Assembly (NCBI RefSeq): GCF_900114435.1
Contig: NZ_FOZK01000003.1
Coordinates: 372,001 to 436,000, forward strand
Direction of reading: 5' to 3'
Source of the DNA: Halomicrobium zhouii
Lineage (GTDB): Archaea > Halobacteriota > Halobacteria > Halobacteriales > Haloarculaceae
DNA: 64,000 bases
Made by a program: the position numbers and the translations under genes. Position 1 is the stretch's first letter; every line of letters begins with the position of its first letter. Below, piece after piece: positions 42,905-51,640 of this stretch. The notes under the pieces are model-generated. The model ran no database searches and was not told the origin of the DNA. It worked only from the letters and a program-made list of their open reading frames with translations.

Positions 42905-44146
42905 GTGACCGACGAGGGGCCAGTCTCGTTCGACGAGGACGAGGAAGCCCGGATGGAACGGGCCCTGGCGGAGGCCGGGTACGACACCGAACTCGGCGTG
43001 GAGATGGCGAAAGACGCCCAGCGCGTCGCGGCCGGTGAGCTGGGCGAGGCGGCCTTCTTCGAGCGGTACCACGAGGAGGTCCTCGACGAGTTCGGCCGGG
43101 ACGCCCGCGAACTGCCGGAACTCCGCGACGACGTCGACGGCGAAGTCGTCGCCGACGCCGACGACCCCGACGGGATCCGCGAGAGCCTGGCGGCCATCGC
43201 CGACGACGAGGGCGTCTCCCGTCGAGAGGTGATGAAGAAGGGCGGCGCGGCAGCGATGGCCCTGAGCGTCTTCGCCGGGGGCGGCGGCGCGGCGGCTGGC
43301 GAAGACCAGGGGGAATCCTACGACGGGACGCGCTACGGGATGGTCATCAACCTCAACAACTGCGACGGCTGTCTCGCCTGCGTGAAAGCCTGCGAGCAGG
43401 AACACGGCACCTCGCGGGGCGCAAACTGGATGTACGTCTTCACGTACGAGGACGAGGACCAGGACGGCGAGAACTTCCTCGTCAGGCCCTGCCAGCACTG
43501 CACCGACTCGCCGTGTACGAAGGTCTGTCCCATCGGCGCGCGCCACACCCGCGAGCAGGACGGCCTCGTGCTGACCGACTACGACATCTGCATCGGCTGC
43601 CGGTACTGCGAGGTGTCCTGTCCATACGGAGTCAACTACTTCCAGTGGGGCGACCCCGACGTCCCCGAGTCGGAGATCGACGACGACCACCAGATCGACG
43701 AGCGCGGCCGCTGGGTCGGCGCGCGCCCGCCGAAGGGCGTGATGGGCAAGTGTACGTTCTGCGTCGACCGGCAGGACGGCCAGATGGGCGAGGAGAAGGT
43801 CGGGACCACGGCCTGCGAGGAGGCCTGTGCGATGGACGCCATCCACTTCGGCGACCTGAACGACGAGGAGAGCGCGCCGAACCAGCACCTGGCAGCCTAC
43901 GAGGAGGCTCACCAGAACGACCACTCCGAGTGGGAGAACCGCACGGACGACCTGGTTTCGACGTTCAAGCTGATGGAGGAACGGGGGACCAACCCGAACG
44001 TCACGTACATCGGCAACGAACCCTCCCAGGACGCTCGCCAGGTCGAGGGCCCGGTCGCCTACGAGGACATGGGCCTCGTCGACGACCGAAAGCAGGAAGT
44101 GCTGGACAGCGGCGCCATGGCGACGGACGGAGGTGAGGAGGCGTGA
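42905..44146 (+). CDS. Tat-linked 4x[4Fe-4S] ferredoxin subunit (NrfC/PsrB-like)
   Basis: A 413-residue iron-sulfur protein from GTG 42905, preceded by GGAGGGG (42890s); an earlier GTG at 42809 is possible. Residues ~15-95 form a helical N-terminal domain, then VSRREVMKKGGAAAMALSVF is a Tat-like motif near residue 107. Sixteen cysteines in four motifs follow (CDGCLACVKAC, CQHCTDSPCTKVC, CIGCRYCEVSC, and CTFC...CEEAC). It should hand electrons to or from the NrfD subunit, which overlaps by 4 nt. No molybdopterin subunit is present. Confidence 0.88.
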   Translation: MTDEGPVSFDEDEEARMERALAEAGYDTELGVEMAKDAQRVAAGELGEAAFFERYHEEVLDEFGRDARELPELRDDVDGEVVADADDPDGIRESLAAIADDEGVSRREVMKKGGAAAMALSVFAGGGGAAAGEDQGESYDGTRYGMVINLNNCDGCLACVKACEQEHGTSRGANWMYVFTYEDEDQDGENFLVRPCQHCTDSPCTKVCPIGARHTREQDGLVLTDYDICIGCRYCEVSCPYGVNYFQWGDPDVPESEIDDDHQIDERGRWVGARPPKGVMGKCTFCVDRQDGQMGEEKVGTTACEEACAMDAIHFGDLNDEESAPNQHLAAYEEAHQNDHSEWENRTDDLVSTFKLMEERGTNPNVTYIGNEPSQDARQVEGPVAYEDMGLVDDRKQEVLDSGAMATDGGEEA

Positions 44147-45468
44147 GCACCGACGTCTCCGGTGTCAGTCGCGAGGTGCTCGTCCGACCGATCCAGTCCC
44201 GGTCGAAGGGGTACCTCCTCGCGCTGGCGGCGTCGCTGGCCGCCATCGGCGTCTGGGTGTTCTTCTACACCCAGCAGCTCGAACACGGGATGATAGTCAC
44301 TAACCTCGCCGACTGGGGTTCCGGCGGTGGCGTCCCGTGGGGCCTCTACATCGGGGCGTTCATCTGGTGGGTCGGCATCGCACACGGCGGGATCATCCTG
44401 TCGGCGGCGGTCCGGCTCATCGGCCTCGACACCTACCAGCCGGTCGCGCGGATGGCGGAACTGCTGACCATCGCCGCGCTGACCTGCGCGGGGCTGTTCA
44501 TCCTCATCCACGTCGGCCGGCCGGACCGGCTGGTCACGAGCGTCCTGCCAGCGTGGCCGACGCGCGTCCAGTGGTCGCCGCTGATGTGGGACGTCACCGT
44601 CATCACCGCCTACTTCGTGCTGACGGGGACGTACCTCATGCTGACCATCAGGTACGACGTCCACCGCCTCAGGGACCAGCTCCCGGACGTCCTGGAACCT
44701 GTCTACCAGGCCCTGATGATCGGGTACACGGAGAAGGAGGACGCGGTCGTCGAGCGGATGGTGTGGTGGGTCGCCTTCGCCATCATCATCATGGCGCCGC
44801 TGTTGCTCCACGGGGGCGTCATCCCGTGGCTGTTCGCGCTGTTGCCGTCGATGGCCGGCTGGCACGGCGGCGTCCAGGGCCCATCCTTCCTCTCCATCGC
44901 GCTCACCTCTGCGGTCAGCGGCATCATCATCATCGCCGCTGCCTTCCGGTGGGCCTACGACTGGGAGGAACTCATCCCCGACGCCGTGTTCCGGGGCCTG
45001 GCGAAGTGGCTTGGCTTCTTCAGCCTGCTCTTCCTCTGGCTGCAGCTCCAGCAGGTCGTGACCGGCATCTTCGCCGCGCCGACCACGCTCCAGCACGCGA
45101 CGGAGGTGAAGCTCTCGACGCCGCTGTACTGGGTCGCCATCGGGCTCGTCGGCCTGACGCTGGCCTACGTGTTCGCCTCGGCGCTGAAGCCGTCGCTGTT
45201 CAGCATCCGCGCGATGGTGATGGCCTCCTTCGCGGTGCTTGTCGGCACGCTCGTCGAGAAGACGCTGTTCGTCGTCGAGGGGCTCCAGCACGCCCACTTC
45301 GCGCTGTACGACGGCGTGCCGGGCGCCTACGTCCCCTCGCCGGTCGAACTCTCCGCGGTGCTCGGCACCGCCGGCATCGCGGTGCTATTCTTCCTGGTCG
45401 TCTCGAAGGTGATCCCGGTGGTCGAACTGCACGCCATCGAGGCGGACCACGAGGAGGTGAACCAGTGA
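44143..45468 (+). CDS. NrfD/PsrC-family quinone-interacting membrane subunit
   Basis: A 441-residue integral membrane protein, GTG start overlapping the Fe-S gene stop. About ten helices are visible. VPWGLYIGAFIWWVGIAHGG and the HVGRPDR segment match the NrfD fold, which oxidises or reduces quinones at the membrane surface and docks an NrfC-type Fe-S protein. The small membrane gene starts at the last base of its stop (TGATG). Confidence 0.9.
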   Translation: MSTDVSGVSREVLVRPIQSRSKGYLLALAASLAAIGVWVFFYTQQLEHGMIVTNLADWGSGGGVPWGLYIGAFIWWVGIAHGGIILSAAVRLIGLDTYQPVARMAELLTIAALTCAGLFILIHVGRPDRLVTSVLPAWPTRVQWSPLMWDVTVITAYFVLTGTYLMLTIRYDVHRLRDQLPDVLEPVYQALMIGYTEKEDAVVERMVWWVAFAIIIMAPLLLHGGVIPWLFALLPSMAGWHGGVQGPSFLSIALTSAVSGIIIIAAAFRWAYDWEELIPDAVFRGLAKWLGFFSLLFLWLQLQQVVTGIFAAPTTLQHATEVKLSTPLYWVAIGLVGLTLAYVFASALKPSLFSIRAMVMASFAVLVGTLVEKTLFVVEGLQHAHFALYDGVPGAYVPSPVELSAVLGTAGIAVLFFLVVSKVIPVVELHAIEADHEEVNQ

Positions 45469-45704
45469 TGGTCCCGCTCGCCTCGTCGGTGCCGCACACG
45501 CTCCCGTTCGTCGGCCCGGGAACGTACCTCATCTTCGGCATCGTCCTCGCACCGGTGTACCTCATGTTGGTGGCGTGGTTCCTTGGCGAACCGAGCGACC
45601 GGCAGTCGGCGCTGCTCGGCGTCGGCTACGTCGCCGGGCTGACGACGGCCATCTGGGGCGGCCTGTTCGTGGTGACGATGATCATCGATTTCGCGTTCTT
45701 CTGA
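45468..45704 (+). CDS. Small membrane protein of the NrfCD operon
   Basis: A 78-residue protein with two hydrophobic helices (about residues 18-39 and 49-76) joined by FLGEPSDRQSAL. Its ATG shares one base with the nrfD stop, so it is translationally coupled and probably a subunit or assembly factor of the same complex. No family recognised. Confidence 0.75.
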   Translation: MVPLASSVPHTLPFVGPGTYLIFGIVLAPVYLMLVAWFLGEPSDRQSALLGVGYVAGLTTAIWGGLFVVTMIIDFAFF

Positions 45705-45783
45705 CCCGACGGCACCGCCCGCCGACCCCGTCGGCGAAACACCCCCCGACCGCTGCTCCCGACCCCGAAATCTACACGACCCC

Positions 45784-46899
45784 ATGACCCAACCAGAACT
45801 CGAATCCGAACTGACCGACCGACTCGCGACCGTCCAGGACCCGGCGAACGACGACGACGACGTCGTCTCGATGGGCCTCGTGAACGACGTCACCGTCCGC
45901 GACGGCACCGCGGAGGTGTCGCTGGCGTTCAACGCGCCCTACGCGCCCGAGGAGATAGAGATAGGCAACGCAATTCGTGAAGAGATCGAGGACGCCGGCC
46001 TCGAACCCGACCTTCGCGCGAACGTCGGCGAGGAACACGGCTACGACGAGGACGTCCTGCCGGGCGTCCGCAACGTCGTCGCCGTCGCCTCCGGGAAAGG
46101 CGGCGTCGGGAAGACCACCGTCGCGGCGAACCTCGCGGCCGGGCTCAAGGACCTTGGCGCTCGCGTCGGCATCCTCGACGCGGACGTGCACGGCCCGAAC
46201 GTCCCCCGGATCTTGCCCACCGAGAACGAACCGGGCATCACGCCCGACGAGGAGATCGTCCCGCCCCGCTCGGACGGGGTCATGGTGATGAGCACCCACC
46301 ACATGATGCCCGACGACGAGGACGAACCCGCGGTCATGCGCGGGCCGATGGTGAACAACGTGATGATGAAGTTCGTCAACGAGGTCCAGTGGGGCCGACT
46401 CGACTACCTCGTCGTCGACCTCCCGCCGGGGACCGGCGACGCCTCCCTGAACCTGTTGCAGACGCTGCCCGTCGCCGGCGTCGTCATCGTCACGACACCC
46501 CAGGAGATGGCGGTCGCGGACGCCCGCAAGGGGCTCCGACTGTTCGCGGACCACGACGCCCCCGTCCTCGGCGTCGTCGAGAACATGAGCACCTTCCGGT
46601 GTCCCGGCTGCGGCGACGACCACTCGGTGTTCGGCGAGGGCGGCGGCGACGAGATACGCGAGGACTACGACGTCCCGGTCCTGTCGCGCCTGCCCATCCA
46701 CCCCGACTTCGACAGCCAGGGCGGGGACGGCCCGACGGTCCGCGACGACGACAGCGTCGTCCAGGAAGACCTGTTCGACATGGTCGACAGCGTCGCCGAC
46801 CGCATCGGCGAGGAGAATCGACGAAAAGTCGCGGAGCACGTCGACGCAGCGAGGGCAGACGCGGGCGACGACGTCCCCGCGGCGGCCGAGTCTCGCTGA
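45784..46899 (+). CDS. Mrp/ApbC-type iron-sulfur carrier ATPase
   Basis: A 371-residue protein. An N-terminal DUF59/MIP18-like domain (1-90) precedes the P-loop domain with the deviant Walker A SGKGGVGKTT (~residue 101), the switch DADVHGPNVPR, and DLPPGTGDASL. A CPGCGDDHSVF motif near residue 276 supplies the Cys pair that holds a bridging [4Fe-4S] cluster. It delivers Fe-S clusters. Its place between the NrfC-like protein (four clusters) and the NOR fits a maturation role, though it may be general. Confidence 0.93.
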   Translation: MTQPELESELTDRLATVQDPANDDDDVVSMGLVNDVTVRDGTAEVSLAFNAPYAPEEIEIGNAIREEIEDAGLEPDLRANVGEEHGYDEDVLPGVRNVVAVASGKGGVGKTTVAANLAAGLKDLGARVGILDADVHGPNVPRILPTENEPGITPDEEIVPPRSDGVMVMSTHHMMPDDEDEPAVMRGPMVNNVMMKFVNEVQWGRLDYLVVDLPPGTGDASLNLLQTLPVAGVVIVTTPQEMAVADARKGLRLFADHDAPVLGVVENMSTFRCPGCGDDHSVFGEGGGDEIREDYDVPVLSRLPIHPDFDSQGGDGPTVRDDDSVVQEDLFDMVDSVADRIGEENRRKVAEHVDAARADAGDDVPAAAESR

Positions 46900-46950
46900 A
46901 TCGTCGGCCCACCGTCGGCCGGTCGCGTTGTGCTCGACGGCCGGCCGCGC

Positions 46951-47232
46951 TCACGCTTCGTCGCGAAGCGCTTCTGCGACCGCCTGCAGTTCGCCTTTCC
47001 TGAACGCGTTCTCCGTCGCCGCTGGATCGTCGTCGTCCAGTTCACCGACCTTCCAGAGGATGCCCGCCCGCATCTGTGGCTTCGACGGGAGCCGGTTCGT
47101 GTCGACGTCGTAGCCCACGGCCTCGCAGATCGCGGCCAGCGCCTCCTTCGTGAACGCCGTGGAGTACTCTCGCTCGTACCGCCCGACCGAGACGCGGATC
47201 TCGTTCCGGAGGGCGTCGACAGTTGGTGACAT
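46951..47232 (-). CDS. Conserved hypothetical protein
   Basis: A 93-residue helical protein starting MSPTVDALRNEIRVSVGRY with the blocks EALAAICEAVGYDVD, PSKPQMRAGILWKVG and an acidic end. It looks like a small two- or three-helix haloarchaeal protein with no cofactor motif. It is convergent with the Mrp gene and upstream of the NOR 3' end on the same strand. Confidence 0.65.
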   Translation of the reverse strand: MSPTVDALRNEIRVSVGRYEREYSTAFTKEALAAICEAVGYDVDTNRLPSKPQMRAGILWKVGELDDDDPAATENAFRKGELQAVAEALRDEA

Positions 47233-47348
47233 TGACAGCAGTGTGAACCGGCCGCGTTGTGTACGTTCCGGTCACCGGTAGCATTCGCGACTGGGCGAGT
47301 CCGCGACCGGGCGAACGTCTCCGTCCGGAGAAAAAGCGGCGAGGGCCG

Positions 47349-49631
47349 TCAGTCGTCGCCCAGCACGCCTTCCGCCACCGCCACGTCGTCGACGCCGGGG
47401 TCCTCCTCGGACGCCCGGAGGACGAACCGCTTTCTCACGAGGTCGGCCGAGTAGATGGCCGTCCCCAGGATGATGAGCGTGTCACCGGGGAGCCGTGCCC
47501 AGAACAGGTCCTGGACGATCGGCTGGTTGTAGAACGCCAGGCTCCGGCCCGCGGCGTAGCTCTCCGTGAAAATCGCCTCCAGCTGGAGGAAGCCGACCGG
47601 GAGGACGGAGCCGAACACCATCAGCGCCAGGCCGACGTTCCAGCACCAGAACGCAGCCCGGAGCCACGACCCGTCCCATCGGTCCGGTTCGATTGACAGC
47701 TGGAGCATGTAGGTCACCATCCCCAGCGCGAGGAAGCCGAACGCGCCGAACATCGCGGCGTGGGCGTGGCCGACGGTGAGGTAGGTGCCGTGCTCGTAGT
47801 AGTTTATCAGCGGGAGGTTGATGAAGAAGCCGAGCACGCCGGCGCCCACGAAGTTCCACACGCCGCTGGCGACGATGAACATGAACGGGAGTTTGTACGG
47901 GAAGTCCTCCGTCTCGGACATCGCCGTGTACTGGCCCAGCGCCTCGTAGAGGATGAACACCAGCGGGATCAGTTCCAGCGTCGAGAAGACGCTCCCGATG
48001 GGCACCCACATGTCCGGCATCCCGACCCACCAGTAGTGGTGGGAGACGCCGATGACGCCCGTGCTCATCACCAGCAGCGCCTGGAGCATGACCGCCTTCT
48101 CCGCGCTCCGGCGTTTCAGCAGGTTCATCGACACCAGCGTCAGGCCGACGATGGCGACGATGAAGAACTCGAAGGCCCCCTCGACCCACATGTGGACGAC
48201 CCACCAGCGCCAGAACTCCGTGACGGCGATGTTCGTCTCGGGCGTGAAGAAGAAGCCGGCGGTGAATAGCAGCGCGATAGAGCCGCCGGCGTACAGGATC
48301 ATGTGCGCGAGGCCGTACACCGGCTCGCGGTCCAGCAGCGGCTTCAGCCCCCGGATCGAGAGGACCGCCCAGAGGCCGAACCCGGCGAGCAGGCCGAACT
48401 GCCAGAGCTTGCCGACTTCGAGGTACTCCAGCCCCTCGTTGCCGACGAGCCACCAGAGGTCGCCGAAGTAGCCGTTGGACCCGAGCCAGATGCCGCCCAG
48501 ACCACCGACGGTGACGACGACGATGGCCACGAGCAACCCGTCGATGTACGTCGACTGGCGCTTCGGTTCGTGCCCGGTCAGCAGCGGCGGGAGGAACAGG
48601 CCCGCCCCCAGCCACGTCGCGGCGATCCAGAGGATCCCCAGGTCGATGTGCCAGGTCTTCGCCATCGCGAAGGGAAGGATCTGCAGGATGTGGACGCCGA
48701 ATATCTCCTCGACGCCGAAGAAGCCCGCCCGCTCGATGTAGAAGTGCGCCAGGAGTCCCCCCAGTAACACCTGTGCGAGGAACAGTCCCGCCGCGACCGG
48801 GACGAACCGCAACGCGGAGCGCTGGCTCGGGAAGACGCTCACGTCGCCGGGTTCGGGCACCGAGAGCCCCTCCGCGGACGGCTCCGGCAGTTCGACGGCC
48901 CGGTAGAGCCAGATGCCGAAGCCCGCCCCCGCGACGAGCAACACCATCGCGACGACGCTCCAGGTCATCGCCGCCCCGGTGGCGTCGTTGCCCGCACCGG
49001 GCGCGTACGGCCACTCGTTCGTGTACGAGTGGTCACCGTCGGGTCGGTCGGTGTGGGAGAACCACGCCGTCCACATGGCGAAGTCGGCGAACTCCTCGGC
49101 CGCCGTCTCGGAGTCGATCATCCCCTCGGGGACGCCGCGCTCGTGGCTCCCCTCGTGGTAGCGCTCGACGTACTCCTCGCGCACCTGCTGGTGGGCGTAC
49201 AGTTCGGCCGCCGAGTACTCGATGTCACCACCCTCGTACTGGTCGTCGAGGTCCTGCTTCACGACGTCGTCCACCGCCGCCCGTTCCTCTGACGCCAGGC
49301 TCTCGTACTCGCCGCCGTAGCGCTCCTCGGCGTAGTACGAGCGCATGTACCGGGTCTTCAACTCCAGGGCGTCGGCCGTGTAGTCGGCCCCGTAGTACGC
49401 GCCGTTGCCCAGGATCGACCCGTGGTTCATCAGCCCGTTCTTCTGGAACGCCTTCTTCCCGTCCCTGATCTGTTCGTCGGTGACCACCGTCTCGCCGTCG
49501 GGCCCGACCACCTGTTCGGGTATCGGCGGCGCTTCCTGGTAGGCGAACCACGCACCAGCGCCCATGACGACGAGGTTGAACACGAACGCGACGGCTATCA
49601 CCTTCGCGATAGTTTTGCGTCGTAACTCCAT
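47349..49631 (-). CDS. Quinol-dependent nitric oxide reductase (qNOR)
   Basis: A 760-residue single-subunit NOR, which reduces two NO to N2O. An N-terminal helix and a ~200-residue exterior NorC-like domain without a heme CxxCH precede the 12-helix NorB core. Metal ligands are visible: VHMWVEGAFEFF (FeB His and Glu), GVSHHYWWVG (two His) and HAHAAMFGAFG (heme ligands). The missing CxxCH marks it as quinol-dependent. It is in the denitrification island with nirK (41377). Confidence 0.95.
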   Translation of the reverse strand: MELRRKTIAKVIAVAFVFNLVVMGAGAWFAYQEAPPIPEQVVGPDGETVVTDEQIRDGKKAFQKNGLMNHGSILGNGAYYGADYTADALELKTRYMRSYYAEERYGGEYESLASEERAAVDDVVKQDLDDQYEGGDIEYSAAELYAHQQVREEYVERYHEGSHERGVPEGMIDSETAAEEFADFAMWTAWFSHTDRPDGDHSYTNEWPYAPGAGNDATGAAMTWSVVAMVLLVAGAGFGIWLYRAVELPEPSAEGLSVPEPGDVSVFPSQRSALRFVPVAAGLFLAQVLLGGLLAHFYIERAGFFGVEEIFGVHILQILPFAMAKTWHIDLGILWIAATWLGAGLFLPPLLTGHEPKRQSTYIDGLLVAIVVVTVGGLGGIWLGSNGYFGDLWWLVGNEGLEYLEVGKLWQFGLLAGFGLWAVLSIRGLKPLLDREPVYGLAHMILYAGGSIALLFTAGFFFTPETNIAVTEFWRWWVVHMWVEGAFEFFIVAIVGLTLVSMNLLKRRSAEKAVMLQALLVMSTGVIGVSHHYWWVGMPDMWVPIGSVFSTLELIPLVFILYEALGQYTAMSETEDFPYKLPFMFIVASGVWNFVGAGVLGFFINLPLINYYEHGTYLTVGHAHAAMFGAFGFLALGMVTYMLQLSIEPDRWDGSWLRAAFWCWNVGLALMVFGSVLPVGFLQLEAIFTESYAAGRSLAFYNQPIVQDLFWARLPGDTLIILGTAIYSADLVRKRFVLRASEEDPGVDDVAVAEGVLGDD

Positions 49632-49696
49632 CGGACGTCCATTCTACACCCTGACAAAAGAAACGGGGGACCGTTCTCAGTCACCGGGTCCATGAC

Positions 49697-49708
49697 CGAA
49701 CGTGTTCG
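49697..49708. promoter_or_regulatory. Palindrome upstream of qNOR
   Basis: CGAACGTGTTCG has 5-bp CGAAC/GTTCG arms with a 2-bp spacer, 66 bp before the qNOR start. It lies about 40 bp upstream of a weak TATA-like tract (about 49654-49662). The arms match those I recall for the haloarchaeal regulator NarO, whose spacer is 4 bp. Confidence 0.4.
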
Positions 49709-49790
49709 CCAATCGACTCAGTTTCACCGTGTCACGGCGCGTGCTCGGCCAGCCGTCCCTCGCGAGCCCGCCGGTGGACCGACGGCATAC

Positions 49791-49796
49791 TTTTAT
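49791..49796 (+). promoter_or_regulatory. TATA-like element for the glycine-zipper gene
   Basis: TTTTAT is centred 27-28 nt before the GTG at 49822 and decides that start. Confidence 0.5.
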
Positions 49797-49821
49797 GGGC
49801 GTTCTGTGCGTCTCTCGACAC

Positions 49822-50034
49822 GTGAAATCACGAATCCTCTTCCTCGTCAACCGCGCGAAGTACGCAGCCATCGGCGCCGCCGTCGGCGCCGCCATCGGCG
49901 GCCTGTTCAGTCGAAACGCCGCGAGCACCGGCGGCGCCGTCGGCGGCCTGGCCGGCGCCGTCGTGGCCGAGACGCGAGCCAGCGCCGGGAACGCCATCTC
50001 GGACGTGAAAGAGAAGGTGCGGGCCGAGCAATAG
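49822..50034 (+). CDS. Small glycine-zipper membrane protein
   Basis: A 70-residue protein starting GTG 49822 (KSRILFLVNRAKYAAIGAAVG). TTTTAT at 49791-49796 puts the transcription start at this codon, so it is chosen over ATG 49795. The central AAIGAAVGAAIGG and GGAVGGLAGAVV repeats are a glycine-zipper membrane segment; the C-terminus is charged and helical. Function unknown. Confidence 0.65.
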   Translation: MKSRILFLVNRAKYAAIGAAVGAAIGGLFSRNAASTGGAVGGLAGAVVAETRASAGNAISDVKEKVRAEQ

Positions 50035-50167
50035 CGCTCTCCAGCGCGATAGCTGCTAAGCGTTCTGACACTGCGTCCCACAAAGGGGCGCTCTGCTCGT
50101 ACGTCCACCGGGATAACCATACCAACACCGAGCCTTCGCTCTCTCCGTTCACGAACTCGTCGCAGAA

Positions 50168-50189
50168 TGCTCCGTCAGGGATTCGAACC
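50168..50189 (-). repeat. Truncated copy of the tRNA-Glu 3' end (att-like)
   Basis: These 22 bases are identical to 50290-50311, the discriminator, acceptor 3' strand and T-arm of the tRNA-Glu gene, and lie in the same orientation 122 bp away. Partial 3'-end copies of a tRNA gene are the usual footprint of integrase-mediated insertion. Confidence 0.8.
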
Positions 50190-50289
50190 ACGCGAAGACG
50201 GTCCGCTCACTCCGTTCGCGGCTGCGACTTCTCTACTTCAAATCCCTTCCGTGCGCGCTTCGCTCACTCGTAGAACTCGTTCGCTGTAG

Positions 50290-50364
50290 TGCTCCGTCAG
50301 GGATTCGAACCCTGGTCCTTGCCGTGAGAGGGCAAGATGATTGGCCGGACTACACCAACGGAGC
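50290..50364 (-). tRNA. tRNA-Glu (anticodon CUC)
   Basis: A 75-nt cloverleaf including the discriminator A. Acceptor GCTCCGT/ACGGAGC, D-arm with GTGTAGTCCGGCCAATCAT, anticodon stem TTGCC/GGCAA with loop CTCTCAC (anticodon CTC, U33 present) and T-arm CCAGG/CCTGG with GTTCGAA are all regular. No intron; CCA is not encoded. Confidence 0.97.
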
Positions 50365-50429
50365 GTACTCATTTGTACCCCAGAGTAAGGTATAACGGTT
50401 GCGCTTTAGCGGCTCCCTGGGTGTGGTTC

Positions 50430-51581
50430 TCACTCCTCGTCGTCGAACGGCGATCCGGCGGCTTCGGGTTCGTGACCCGAGAGGCTGATGATGTTCTCGC
50501 GGCCGACGCGAAGTTTGCTGATGTCACCTTCGTCCTCCATCTCCGAGAGGAGCATGCTGACCTTGGACTTGGACCACTCTGTCTCGTCGACGATGTTGAC
50601 CTGTTTCATCCGACCGCCGTTGTCCTCCAGTAGTTTGAGGACGCGGTCGTTGTCGGAGAGGAGTTCCTCGTCCGGGATCGCGGCCGGCTCGGTGTCGGTC
50701 GTCGCAGGTTCGCCAGCGGCGCCGGCGGCCCCGGCCGCGTCGTCGGACGGTCCGTCGTCGCCAGAGAACGCACCGGACTGCCACACCGCGGCGCCGGCCA
50801 GCCCGATGACGACGACGAGCGCGCCGACGAGGACGAGCATATCGCCGCTGTTCGCGTTGCCGGGATCCGTCGACGAATCGGTCGTCTCGCCAGCGGAGTC
50901 ACCGTTTCCGCCACCGAGCGCGGACTCGTCGACGAGTTCCACGCGTGGGCGCCTGTCGGTGAACTGCTTCTCACCGACCCAGGTGACGGTGTCGCTCGAT
51001 TCCAGCGTGTCGCCCGACTGCGAGTATGATTCTGGGTCTGCGCTTCTGAAGGCGAGCGACGGCCCCGTCTCGAACACGAGCCGCTGGTTCTGTCCGATGT
51101 AGAGTCCGCCCTCGAACACGTCGCCGGCCCGGACGGTGTCACCGTCGGTCACGCCGAAGTTCGACCACGTGAACGACATCGTCACGACGCCCCGCTCGTC
51201 CGACAGCGTCGTCTCGTCGACCGACGCACTCCGGGAGAACGACGCGGCGTTCATCTCCCGACCGGTGACATCCGAGCCCGCCGTCGTCAGTTTCGTCGAC
51301 CGGTTGACGAAGTCGCGGTACATTCCGGACTCGTTCGCCTCGAACTCCGCGGCGAAGGCCTCGAACTGCTCGCGCTCGGACTCGTTTTCCAGCGGGCGAG
51401 AGTACTCGAACGTCCACTGCGCGCTCCCGTTTTCGTACATCTGGATGTTGAACACCGTCTGGGAGAACCCTTCCGGTGCCCCGAGGCGCGTGGGGCCCGC
51501 GTCCGACGCACCGAGTGCAGGAGCCACAGCGACGCTGGCAAACAGGAGAACGGCGAGACCGACGGCGACCGAGCGAGTCAT
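50430..51581 (-). CDS. Membrane-anchored winged-helix regulator
   Basis: A 383-residue protein. A signal peptide (~1-25) leads to an exterior beta-rich domain (~30-225) with several N-glycosylation-like NxS/T sites. A single TM helix follows at about 250-272 (MLVLVGALVVVIGLAGAAVW). The cytoplasmic part has an Ala/Asp linker and a winged helix (SDNDRVLKLLEDNGGRMKQVNIV, SKSKVSMLLSEMEDEG, GRENIISL). This is a one-protein transmembrane sensor/regulator known in haloarchaea (DUF7345/DUF7343-like as I recall). Target unknown. Confidence 0.82.
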   Translation of the reverse strand: MTRSVAVGLAVLLFASVAVAPALGASDAGPTRLGAPEGFSQTVFNIQMYENGSAQWTFEYSRPLENESEREQFEAFAAEFEANESGMYRDFVNRSTKLTTAGSDVTGREMNAASFSRSASVDETTLSDERGVVTMSFTWSNFGVTDGDTVRAGDVFEGGLYIGQNQRLVFETGPSLAFRSADPESYSQSGDTLESSDTVTWVGEKQFTDRRPRVELVDESALGGGNGDSAGETTDSSTDPGNANSGDMLVLVGALVVVIGLAGAAVWQSGAFSGDDGPSDDAAGAAGAAGEPATTDTEPAAIPDEELLSDNDRVLKLLEDNGGRMKQVNIVDETEWSKSKVSMLLSEMEDEGDISKLRVGRENIISLSGHEPEAAGSPFDDEE

Positions 51582-51640
51582 CTAGGGTATATCAGCCGAG
51601 GATGGAATAAAAGCGCTATGACTAACAGAGGGAGATAGAC

